From the NCBI GenBank assembly GCA_002946415.1, contig NJPS01000016.1:124001-188000 (forward strand): a stretch of DNA of 64,000 nt, given 5' to 3'. A program made the position numbers and the translations under genes. The notes under the pieces are model-generated. The model was not told where the DNA came from. It saw only the letters and a list, made by a program, of their open reading frames with translations, and did no database searches. This document shows positions 1 to 9,479 of this stretch, in pieces; position 1 is the first letter of the stretch; every line of letters starts with the position of its first letter. The DNA is from Rutstroemia sp. NJR-2017a BVV2 (Eukaryota; Ascomycota; Leotiomycetes; Helotiales; Rutstroemiaceae).

Positions 1-226
1 TATTGCGCACAGATTCGTCTTCTTGAATGTGGCGGAGGACGACCGCTCCGATAACGACGAGAATGAACTCGCGGAGGAATTAAGATTGGAGGCGCTGGCT
101 AGGGAGGGCGTGGATAGGTTGGCGGCGGCGCCGCAGGTGGTGGTTAATGGGAAGGCGACGGGGGTGGGGGTAGAGGTGAATACGGATGGGGTTACGAATA
201 GGAAGGAGAATGTTATAAGGGCTTGA
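1..226 (+). CDS. 3' end of a protein-coding gene entering from the left (unidentified)
   Basis: An open frame is already running at base 2 and ends with TGA at 224-226, so this is the C-terminal part (about 74 residues) of a gene whose body lies outside the window. The visible tail is acidic and helix-prone (a run of Asp, Glu and Asn, then Leu/Ala/Glu-rich sequence) and then Gly/Val/Asn-rich. It has no recognisable domain or motif, and I cannot name the family. No start codon is visible; the frame could open at a splice acceptor left of the window. The downstream flank turns purine-rich within 300 bases. Confidence 0.65.
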   Translation, partial: IAHRFVFLNVAEDDRSDNDENELAEELRLEALAREGVDRLAAAPQVVVNGKATGVGVEVNTDGVTNRKENVIRA

Positions 227-490
227 GCTTGAGGGGCGCAGTCCCAGAAGAGAAGACCAAGACGGTCGCTTGAATGAGTAAATGTCAGTCTGGTGGCGGA
301 TATGCGAGTTGTATGAGAAACATCCTGCATGGGGATTACGATTGAAAAGAGGGAAATGGAAGTATAGTTCCTGGATATATGATGGATGAATAGGGTGCGA
401 ATGGGGTGGAGTATAAAATACAGAATATTGTTTTTTACGTAAATATCGGGTTATGGATAGGGATGGGGATAGGGATTGGGATGAGCGAAT

Positions 491-514
491 GAGTATGAGT
501 ATGAGTATGAGTAT
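491..514 (+). repeat. GAGTAT hexanucleotide microsatellite (4 copies)
   Basis: Four perfect tandem copies of GAGTAT, flanked by a degenerate GGGATAG/GGGATTG-type run just upstream. Non-coding. Confidence 0.85.
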
Positions 515-758
515 GATGCATGTATGTATAAAGGTTTTATTTTATGAAGAGGGGAGGAAAAGGGAAGGGGAAGGAAAGAGAAAGGGGAAGGAAAGAGATA
601 GGGATGAGGGAGAAGAGGTGAGGGGTTGGGTGTTGAGTGTTGGGAAAAGAGGGGAAGAGGGGAAAAGGGAGACTTTTGTACAAAATGATATTTTTATTTA
701 TTCTATTATATTATATTCTTTTGCAAAGCTGGATGTGGCTGTGTTTGTGGGTTGTGTT

Positions 759-840
759 GGGTTGTGTTGGGTTTGGGGTGTGTGTGGCTTTGAGGGGTTG
801 GTTTGGGTTGTGTTGGGTTTGGGGTGTGTGTGGTTTTGAG
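759..840 (+). repeat. G/T-rich duplicated 36-mer
   Basis: Two 36-base copies, at 759-794 and 805-840, differ at one visible position (C versus T near the 3' end) and lie 46 bases apart. The strand is almost pure G and T with many GGG and GGGG runs, so it could fold as a G-quadruplex in DNA or RNA. The near identity of the copies suggests a recent duplication. Confidence 0.8.
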
Positions 841-1001
841 ATTGGTTTGGGTTGGTTTGGTTTGAGAGGGTGGAGGGTGAGTGGGGGAGGGAGTGGTGGA
901 GTATGAGGTGGAGGGAGAGTGGTGAGTGGAGTAGTGAGGTGTGGAGGGAGTGGTGAGTGGTGGTTTGTTTGAGTCTTTGGGTTGATTAAATTTTCGTGAA
1001 A

Positions 1002-1080
1002 GGGGGGAGGGGAGGGGAGGGAAGGGAAGGGCTTGGTTTGGTGATGGGGGAGAAGGGGGAAGGGGAAGGGGAAGGGGGAG
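1002..1080 (+). other. Two G-quadruplex-type G-run clusters
   Basis: Positions 1002-1031 hold at least six runs of three to six G separated by one or two A. Positions 1045-1080 hold another series of GGGG/GGGGG runs. Both match the four-runs-with-short-loops rule for G-quadruplexes on the + strand. They lie about 0.8 kb downstream of the stop codon at 226. Confidence 0.7.
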
Positions 1081-1960
1081 AAGGATTGAGATGATTGTGG
1101 GATGAATCATATATCTATAAGATCTGATGGTTTCTGGGCGGGGAAAGGTCAGCTTCGGATCAATCGGATAGGTAGATATAAATTATTTCTGTAATATGAG
1201 GTTCTTATACATCATGTTCGTTTTTGTATCTGAAAAGGAGCCAACAAGGGAAGAAGAGCGGGGGAAAGAAGAGAAGAGCGGGATAATCAATATACAAGGG
1301 GATAACTTGTTTCGTATAAGTATAGCCGTTTGTAGATTTACTCAGGTAGATTTATTGTATTGCACCGCTTTACGAGTATCTTTTTTTATCATTCGGCTTT
1401 GGGCGTGTTGGAGGGTAGGCAGATGAAGGGTGCTTGCTAAGTTAGTAAGTTGGAATATTGTAGATGAAGGGAATGGGTTGGTTGCTGTTTATAGATGAGA
1501 GGAGGATAAGTTGGTGTTGGGTGGATAAGAAGGCGGATTGGGGATTGGGAGTCAATATGGGTTGGGAAGGAGAAGGGAATGATTGTGAAGTAGAGTGCAT
1601 AGGACTGGAAGAATGGGGGGTGGAGGGTGGAAGGAGTTGACGTTCGCTCGAGGTGCAAAAAGGGGGTGCTGTGGTATAAGAAAGAAGTATAATGTCAGTT
1701 GGCTATAGATACGAATACGGTGGAAATTTATATATTCGGGAGGTCTTCTGTGATGGGCTGGATGAGTGTATATAGGTAAGGGTAAGAATATAGAGGAGGG
1801 GAGGCAAAGGGAATAAGACAGAGAGCGAAAATAATATGTTTGGTAAAGACAAGACATAGGGTGGAGAGAAGAGATGAAGGGTGCTGGTTGAGAGAAAGCG
1901 GCGTACAGGAGGAGTATAAAGAGTGAGAGTAGATCTTGTATAGAAAGGGGATAACGATAA

Positions 1961-4900
1961 TGGTATAGAAACTAGATGGGATAAGTTAGTGGAAAGGATG
2001 AGGTAGAGAAACTACTCTGAGCATCATTTACAAAGATTTGTAAATCAACGAGCAAGAATACCGAGTGGTTATCTCCACAAGGAAACTCAGCCAAAGATAT
2101 ATTATATACCAAGCTTTTCTTCCGATAGCAACGGAGAATAGGGAAAGGGAAAGAACTATTATTATTATCATTATCACAATACATTCGGTAATGGTGAAGA
2201 AGTTGTAAGGTGGTGAGTATAGCTGAACATCAAAGAAGTCTGAACATAACCCAGCTTCTCTATTATCCCTAGTGAAGGAAAAGCAAGTCGTTATATAAGT
2301 CTAAAAGGGATGATGATGGGGCTAGAAATAGATCGAAGTGTAATTAGTGACAGGCTGGAGTAAGCTGCTTTGATAAATACCATTACATCGCTAGAAGGTA
2401 AGCACTGGCAACAGAGGAGAAGCGATGTATTTGAGAAGGCTCTTGACGTGTAGCGAAAAGTGATACAGTATAGCACTATTCTGTTCACCCAATCTCCCGC
2501 ACGAAGAGGAAGTGTACTAGCTGAGTTGGTCTGGAGGTATCAGGGTGTTCTTCCTTGGCTGTGTGAAGGTGCAGTTATTCAACTAGAGATTGTATCATTT
2601 CTTCTCCGAGAAGCAGATATATTACATTCTCCCCTTTCTAGACGGGTTGCTTCTTCCCAGAAGAATACAGTAGCACGAAATGTAGCGCGTTAGTTGGTAA
2701 TTAATCGCACCGCGGACAATGCATCGAAAATGATGAGCAGACAACTAAACCACTGGGAGGTGGGGTTGGAGAAGTGGCAGGTGCGAAATAGCTGCAGAGA
2801 AATCTAGTTTGGAGTTTTCTGCCTGCGGAAGGAGCACAGTGGAAATGTTTGAGGGGATAGTCTGAATATGGTGATATATTTATTCCGCTAATAGCCTTGA
2901 GGAAGTGTTCTATGAGGCATGTCATGTTTGTAAAATCTCTCTTGTGGAGGTGAACTACAAGGGAAAGGCATCTCTGGGATAGTGAGGGACGGTGATGATG
3001 AGATTTAGGTTTTGCTATTTACATTTGTAAAGTGAAGGAGATTGATGTTCAATCAGGAGAGATTTGCAGGATTGCTCTGAGCTTTTTGTCAGGCAGACCC
3101 CTCCTATGTTCCAATATAATGAGGGAATTCGTCGAAATACGCTATGTTATGTGAGGGCTAATGACTAGGCAAGCGTGGGAAGAAAACAGAACCTGAGTCT
3201 TGTGACTGTGGAAGCTTTGCCTACGGGCACAAAGGTGGAGAACATTCATCTTCAAAGCAAAAGGTGCACTCGCCGAAAGCACTTTGAAGTTGGCTCGTGA
3301 CTGTCAATGTCTTTGGAAATACTGTATAGTTGGAAGCGCATGCTAGATTCGAGTTCGTGGGTTACTAACCCAGTGTGTCCTCATGTTATCCGTATTCTGT
3401 TCTCTGCAGAAATGACGCGAGCATGAATCAAATAGAGTTTAGCCGTTGCAATGTATGAATCTAGACCACACGCTCGTATGTTTCAGACATTCATCGATAG
3501 GGAAATACTCACAGCCAAGGAAGAACAATGTACATTATCTAAGGTAGTGATAGTCAAAGGGCATCCACCAATCCCAGAATACCAATATGTCACTCGATAC
3601 GTGCAGGTTTCAAATGAAGTAATCGTAACCAGTCACGCAGCAGCAGCCGCATATCGTGCAAGTGGACAGTGGCAAACATGGGTTAATCGGGTATGCAAAG
3701 CTATCTTGATCCTCAAGACAATACGCTGTTCGAAATCACAAAAATGATCGATCCTATGCTTACGATGCGGCTGATGCAGTCTCTCCGCAATCAATCAGGC
3801 GGTGGAGAGTATCAAATTGATTAGTGACACCGTGGAGCTCGGTTGCGTTCACATGGCCAACATGAGTGAATGCACCATGAAGAAATTGCTGGCAGCGGGG
3901 GTGGTGTGACTTTTTCCTTCCCAGTCATCAGTTCATTAGTAACAGATGGCGTTGGGAATGGGAGGGTTGCACAAGGAAACTTGGATGCAACGCTTGGGCT
4001 CGACTTCGGCAAGCCGTGCATTGCGTGTGGTTACACATGTGTGTATGACAAGGAAAGTGTGACTGCGGGCGGCGGTGACTCAAGAATTTGCCATATGCAA
4101 AGCCGGGTAGCTGGAATGGACTTTTTGGCCCCGGGAACGGCATGGCGGGTGTGAGGCAGCATTTCGGGCGAAAATGTGTCAATATTGCGTGGCATATGTC
4201 ACCGCAACCACCGTACTCATCGGAATGGCTTGCGTGAGGGCGCTGTGAGCACGGCTTGTTACTCGCGCGCTTAGGCGATGCGCGTGCTGCAGACTTGCCC
4301 GTCTACATGCTTATGCTGGTCAACATGCTTACGCGGCGCCGGTTGCGATCACTGACAACAATAAAGGAAGTTACTTGCTGTCCTCCGTGAAAGTCGCGAT
4401 CATGCCATGCACTTGAAAGCAATAGTTCCTCGATACATTTGGGGAGTATATCGATGATCGACATCTAAGGTTAAATGGATTGATACATGCAGGGACGCAA
4501 CAATTGGTTCGCGGGGAAGCGACGGGTCTACATTCAGAGTGCAAGTACAAGGATATGCTAAGGTCAGCCGGAAGATTGGAGATAGATTGCGGAGGTGGCA
4601 ATTTGAGGCTAAATGCAGCATATCTTCCACCAGGGGTAACCGCAAAAGTAGTGCTCTGACTTCACCCAGTTATGATATGCTCGCATTTCGAGGGAATTGT
4701 ATTCCAACTTGCACTGCTTCCGGTTTGGGTACGAATATGATAAAGAGCATCCTGAGGTGGAAGGTCGGTTCAGAAATTGGTGGTGTTTATTGACCTGTCA
4801 ACCCTCAAAGTCATGGTTGGGTCAACGGCCATGGGCGTGCCGGCGCAAGCCACCCATTATGACGAATGTTAAAGGCTGTTCACTAGAACCAGGTTTTTGT

Positions 4901-6440
4901 AACCAAAGATAATTCAAGCGTCCAATTAAATGTGTACATTTGATTGGCTGCGGGTCAGAACTTAGGAGTTTGTCAAAATGCGATAGAAATGGAGGTTCTG
5001 AAGAACGCGAAGGTACGGGAAAGCCGAACGGCGGGGTGGAATAATGAGCGACGCCAATATAACCCGACCGGGCTCTCCGACTGAGCATTGAGAAAGCTCA
5101 CCGTCCATGCCCCATACTTTTGGTCAGATATCCTCTCGGCAGATGCATTGCTGTCGATGCTATATGACATCAAGTCCTTTATCCTTCACTTGTGAGATAG
5201 GACGAAGCATCGGGATTCGTGAACAGCATTCTGGGCGGATATACCACATGTGGCACGTATCGCTTGAGAGAAAATGTCTCTGTACCCCACAGAGCTTCTG
5301 GAAGGAAAACGTAATACATATGGCGCTGAAGTGATAAGAAACACAATACATGAGTCGCTAGATGGAGATCAAGTACACTACAGACCGGACCAAGGCGTAG
5401 AAGCAAGTTCATAGTTCTAGCTGCTCGCAAAAAGCTTCACCGCCAATGCCGATCGATATCAAGCGAAAGTGGCATGCCGTCCGTCCTCCCTTATGGAAGC
5501 ATAAGACAATCCGCAGCTATTGGCAGCTGGTGGCAGGTAGGGAATATTTGGAGCACATCAGGAGTAAGGTCGGCCCGAGTACACGGCCTTTTGTTTGAAA
5601 TGGGCCTCTGCGCGAGAAGGTAATGCAAATAGCGACTTGTCTCTCAACAGATGCACCCGACGGCAACGAGATGCATGGATGCATTATTGCATGCTATTGA
5701 TTGCGGTCCCGGCTGGGAAGAGTGGTAAAGTCAATGTTTGGCTGTTTCTCGCCTGTTCACGACAACGGCGGGAGGGGTAATGGTTGCCAAGGTCGGAGTT
5801 GATGTACCGTCTCTAGATTCGTGAAAGTAGCGATGTTCGCTACCAGAAGAATCGAGCACTTTTCATGTTGGTAATACCGACTTACAGCATACAGGATGTA
5901 TGTATCATGTACGAGTCCTATGTAATATGCGATGTGATATGTACATGGTCCTAAGCAGCAAGTTCATAGCGGGCCATGCACAAGTACCAAAAGTATCGAG
6001 TATCGCGCATCGCGCTCCACACAGAGGAGGTTCGGCGACGGTGACGGAAATGACTCGGACGTGAGATACTCTGTTTGGCTGTAAGCTCCTTTGGCCAACG
6101 GACGGCGGAAGGGATTTCTGTCCTTCCCCGGCAGAGGACTTTCTGGCCCGATTAAGCTTTGGTGGAGACTAGGGATGTGAATATATGATGCTCAAAAGGA
6201 AACATCGGAGCTGCACACAGCTGCATAAAGCTGCAGGTGAGAAATCGTACCCCAGGCCGCAAGGTAGAGGACTCCGTAGACGTAGTCCATCATCATCTGG
6301 CATCCGTGGCCCACAGAACAGAACATCCAGTGTTACTTCCGGGAGAAGCTGTGTGCAAGAAGGACTAGGTCGTCACGGCGGGATGTAAGATGGCTTTAGA
6401 AGAGCAGGAATTTTCTAGGTCGTCGACTTACCACGTGTCA
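1961..6440. other. Gene-poor stretch, nothing recognised
   Basis: No open frame longer than about 100 codons, no frame that chains through splice signals into a recognisable protein, no terminal repeats and no tRNA-like B box. Base composition looks ordinary, without the extreme AT enrichment expected of heavily RIP-mutated transposons. It could hold non-coding RNA, distal regulatory DNA or decayed elements. Confidence 0.5.
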
Positions 6441-6740
6441 GGAAAGAAACTGACATGCAGGTGATCCTGAATCATGCCAGGGAGCCCAGGGAGCCCAGAG
6501 AGTCCAGGGGGTCCAGGGAGCCCAGAAAGTCTGGCTTGAGCACCATCGTGTTCCCGCAGACTCTGTGCTATGTGCTATGCGCTTTGTGCTTTGTGCGTAT
6601 GGACCGTGAGAATCATGTTACCTTAGCAGCTCAGCAGGAACCAACCTTGGGGAGGGCGCAGAAAAATTCACGGAGTACCAAAACGTCGAGTCCTGGGTGT
6701 GGTGCGGTGCGGTGCTACCTTTCCTGTGCTACCCACTCCA

Positions 6741-6772
6741 CTGTCACCCTGTCACCCTGTCACCCTGTCACC
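6741..6772 (+). repeat. CTGTCACC octamer minisatellite (4 copies)
   Basis: Four perfect copies of an 8-base unit followed by a partial fifth. Thirty bases downstream, at 6804-6828, is a second tandem array of the 7-base unit GACCGAC (three copies plus four bases). Confidence 0.85.
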
Positions 6773-7439
6773 CTGTCGCGCTCAGACCGTTTGAGGTTTC
6801 GAGGACCGACGACCGACGACCGACGACCTTTGGGGATGTCGGTCGCCTTTTCTCGAGATACAGAAGGACAGGCGGCAGAGAAAAAGGTCTAGAGCGCAGC
6901 AGTGACTGGGGGGCAGAATTCTAAAGTTCTAGGTGCACCAGAGGTGTGATAGTTTGTATAAATATGCCGCATCGGATGTTGGACCTTCAAGGGTGCTCAG
7001 CGCTCACTGCTCGGTCGGGTAATGTGTACCTATGTACTTGCTTGTAGTCGTAGTCTTACAGTACTCGCACAAAGGGGCTTGTTTGTGTGAGTGTAGTCGT
7101 TGTTCTGGTTATATACCGCGTCGTCGTCCCCAACGCGGGTACCTTTTCATGGTAGTCGTGAAGCATTCTCCATCCCTGGGGGGCATTCCCACTTCCCGCA
7201 TCGTGCTGTACTTTCCATCGTCATATACGAAATACCGTGCCGTCTGTGAGTGTCGTGTCGCGAGCGAGCCCGTTAGAAAGTACCGAGAAAGTTTCACTCT
7301 TGCGGGAGGGACCATTACTACTCGTCGGCCTCTGTCACTCTGTGTCACCATCCTAAGGTCCTACATATGTGTCGGCAGCCATCCCTGAAAAACCAGATGT
7401 ACAAGTAGCAAGGATGCAATGTAGGTGTACCGCCTTATT

Positions 7440-7470
7440 GACACACACGCACACACGCACACACGCACAC
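7440..7470 (+). repeat. CACACACG octamer microsatellite
   Basis: Alternating purine-pyrimidine tract of ACACACGC-type units, at least three copies, within the region upstream of the Hmt1-like gene. Such tracts can adopt Z-DNA and are often length-polymorphic. Confidence 0.75.
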
Positions 7471-8120
7471 CACAAACACCAAACCTTGAACTTTTGAACT
7501 CTATGGGAAGAAGCCTTGAATCTCACTCTCGGTCCAGTCCCAGTCCCAGTCCATGTCCTCTCCTGCCTGCTTACCAAGTCTCCCGAGCTTTTCCCAAACC
7601 TCCTCTCCAGCGGCCCAGCCTCATGGACCATAAAAATCTTTACATTGATGGACATATCACATCAAATCATATCATATCAGAGCCCAGTTATGCAAGGTAT
7701 TTCGCTCCATCGCCGCTCATTGGGCGGATATTCACCGGTCCCGACCAAATACACTATGAACCACTATGCCTTCTTCCCTGACCTACCTTCCAGAGTTCCC
7801 ATGCCAATGTTCCGCGGCGGTCAGAGGGAAGAGGCTCCAACCTGAAGAGTAGCTCGAAACAGGTAAGCTAGGAAGAAATACTCTGCGGAGTAGACGAATG
7901 GAGACGCAGACCCAATATTATTTTCTCCCAAGTCTCACTTCGCTGCCCTGCCTTTGACTCCCAACCCAAACTTTGGAACATTGGAACTTTGGAACTTTGG
8001 AGCACTGGGACATAGACGGAGCAGAAATTAGTCCGCCAGTCAGCCAGCCAGACGACGGCAAGACGTCCAACCCGGGGGTTTGAACACCAGAAATACACTC
8101 TTCCCACTTTACCACTTTAC

Positions 8121-8157
8121 CATACCATATCATATCATACCATACCATACCATACCA
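8121..8157 (+). repeat. CATAC/CATAT pentamer microsatellite
   Basis: About seven tandem pentamers alternating CATAC, CATAT and CATAC. Non-coding, 1.3 kb upstream of the Hmt1-like start codon. Confidence 0.8.
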
Positions 8158-8754
8158 TCTCATCATACATTCGAGTTGAAACGGGTTCACATGGATTCAC
8201 GGATTCATACATTAAAGTAAGAGAAAGCTGCATCCCGTCCAATCAACGAAGCAGCAACGCATTGCGATCCCAAACCCGATTCATTTCAATAAGACTGGGT
8301 CTTTTTCGTCCGAGAATCGATCTCCCCCGTATCTGTTTTGTTGTTTCGCTCTTGACCATCAGCTTCAGCCTCTTGTTTTCTTGCTTTATCTGCTCCGAAG
8401 TTTTATGCCGCATGAGCTTGTTGTGCTCGCCCGCCCAAAAAGTCCATGCACCTTGCACTGGCACACCTACTTGTATATTCGGCCGGCACCAAAAGCGCCC
8501 TTGCCCTTGCACTGGTACTGGTTCTCGGGGATCCATCAGAAAGTGAAATAGAGTAATTGAAGCCAGCAACAAGAAGCCAGCACCAGCACCAGCAGCAAGC
8601 ACGAGCAAGCACGCACTCGCCCAAGCACTCGCACTCAAAGAAGTGGACTGAGTTGGAGGCATAGGGCGTAGTAGATATATTGAAGAAAGAGAAAGAGACG
8701 TATCAAGGAGTGGGAGTGAAAGAGGATTGGAAAGCACAGTTGAAAGAAAAAAAG

Positions 8755-9252
8755 GTAAGATAGCAGCGCTATTTGTTTATATTCTCTTTGACCACATTCA
8801 TCAATCATATCATATTCGAATTTATATCCAGTTTATCGACATCGACGTATTCGGATTCGGATTCGAATTCACAACATCTACAAAAGCCGCCACACCACAC
8901 TCATCCCATCCATACCACCCATACTCACATTCTGTACCTGCTCTTGCTGCTCTACTTGAATCGTACACCTTGTTTTCCTGACTTACCTGCCGAACTACTC
9001 TATTTTCGTTCCTTCTTACTCGCACTTCCTCGAGCGTGTAGGGTTTTTCTGAGCTGCAAGAAAGATTCCCCACCAAACTTCCTCCGCCACCACCTCCACA
9101 TTCGTTGACCATCTCTCTTTTCTTAAACCTGGACAAACGCGTTTGCTGCATTCACCGCAAATCGTCGCAGCAGATCTCCAAGTGAAAAAAAAAAAAAAAT
9201 TTAACAATTGGTTCACTTATACTGACCCGACAATCTTTTGTTTTCCTTTCAG
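8755..9252 (+). other. Candidate 5'-UTR intron of the Hmt1-like gene
   Basis: The 3' end is strong: a TACTGAC branch-site match near 9220, then a T-rich tract and CAG at 9250-9252, where no coding frame explains it. The best matching donor upstream is AAG|GTAAGA at 8755, giving a 498-nt intron. Nearer, weaker donors cannot be excluded. A 15-base poly(A) run lies inside it at 9185-9199. Inference from splice signals only. Confidence 0.45.
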
Positions 9253-9398
9253 GTATCCCTACAGTACGAGTTGCAGATCGTTTATACCGAGGCATCACCA
9301 TCCATCGTCTTCGTTCTATCTTTTCGCCTCCTCAGTTTCGCGTCCTCTCCGAAAAAAGAAACCCTCTCCGAAAGTAGCTCGTCCCAGTCGAAAGGGTC

Positions 9399-9466
9399 AT
9401 GAGCCGTCAACGATCACCCTTCGAACCGGAATACTGATGAGGGCAGGACGGGTAGAACCATATTAA
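9399..9466 (+). promoter_or_regulatory. Two linked upstream ORFs before the Hmt1-like gene
   Basis: The first ATG at 9399 opens a 12-codon frame ending in TGA at 9435-9437. The A of that stop is the first base of a second ATG at 9437, which opens a 9-codon frame ending in TAA at 9464-9466, 13 bases before the main ATG at 9480. No other ATG lies between the candidate leader-intron acceptor (9252) and 9399, so scanning ribosomes should meet both. Stop-start overlap (TGATG) suggests termination-reinitiation control. Confidence 0.55.
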
Positions 9467-9479
9467 TCAATAACTTGTA

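Larger units (their letters stand above)
227..1960. other. Gene-free, purine/G-rich 3' flank
   Basis: No credible gene. The + strand is very rich in G and A from about 450 to 1,900. It holds a GAGTAT microsatellite, a duplicated G/T-rich 36-mer and dense G-runs. Open frames here, such as the minus-strand frame at 706-1110, are low-complexity artefacts of this bias (Pro/Thr/His/Ser-rich antisense peptides). It probably contains the 3' UTR and termination zone of the gene ending at 226. Confidence 0.6.
6441..9479. other. Microsatellite-rich upstream region and leader of the Hmt1-like gene
   Basis: No coding gene. The stretch carries an unusual density of short tandem repeats: imperfect GGGAGCCCA units near 6480-6530, CTGTCACC at 6741, GACCGAC at 6804, CACACACG at 7440, GGAACTTT-like units near 7965-8000, CATAC/CATAT at 8121 and CAGCAC-like units near 8580-8640. 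From about 8,870 it becomes C/T-rich, typical of a fungal promoter and leader. A candidate leader intron and two small upstream ORFs (listed separately) lie at its 3' end. Confidence 0.6.

Noticed and set aside
706..1110. 134-codon Pro/Thr/His-rich frame on the minus strand
   Set aside because: Pure by-product of the G/T- and G/A-rich repeats on the + strand; no domain, no plausible start context.
3451..3747. 98-codon + frame with moderately protein-like sequence
   Set aside because: No recognisable family, no convincing upstream or downstream exon; could be a decayed fragment but I cannot support it.
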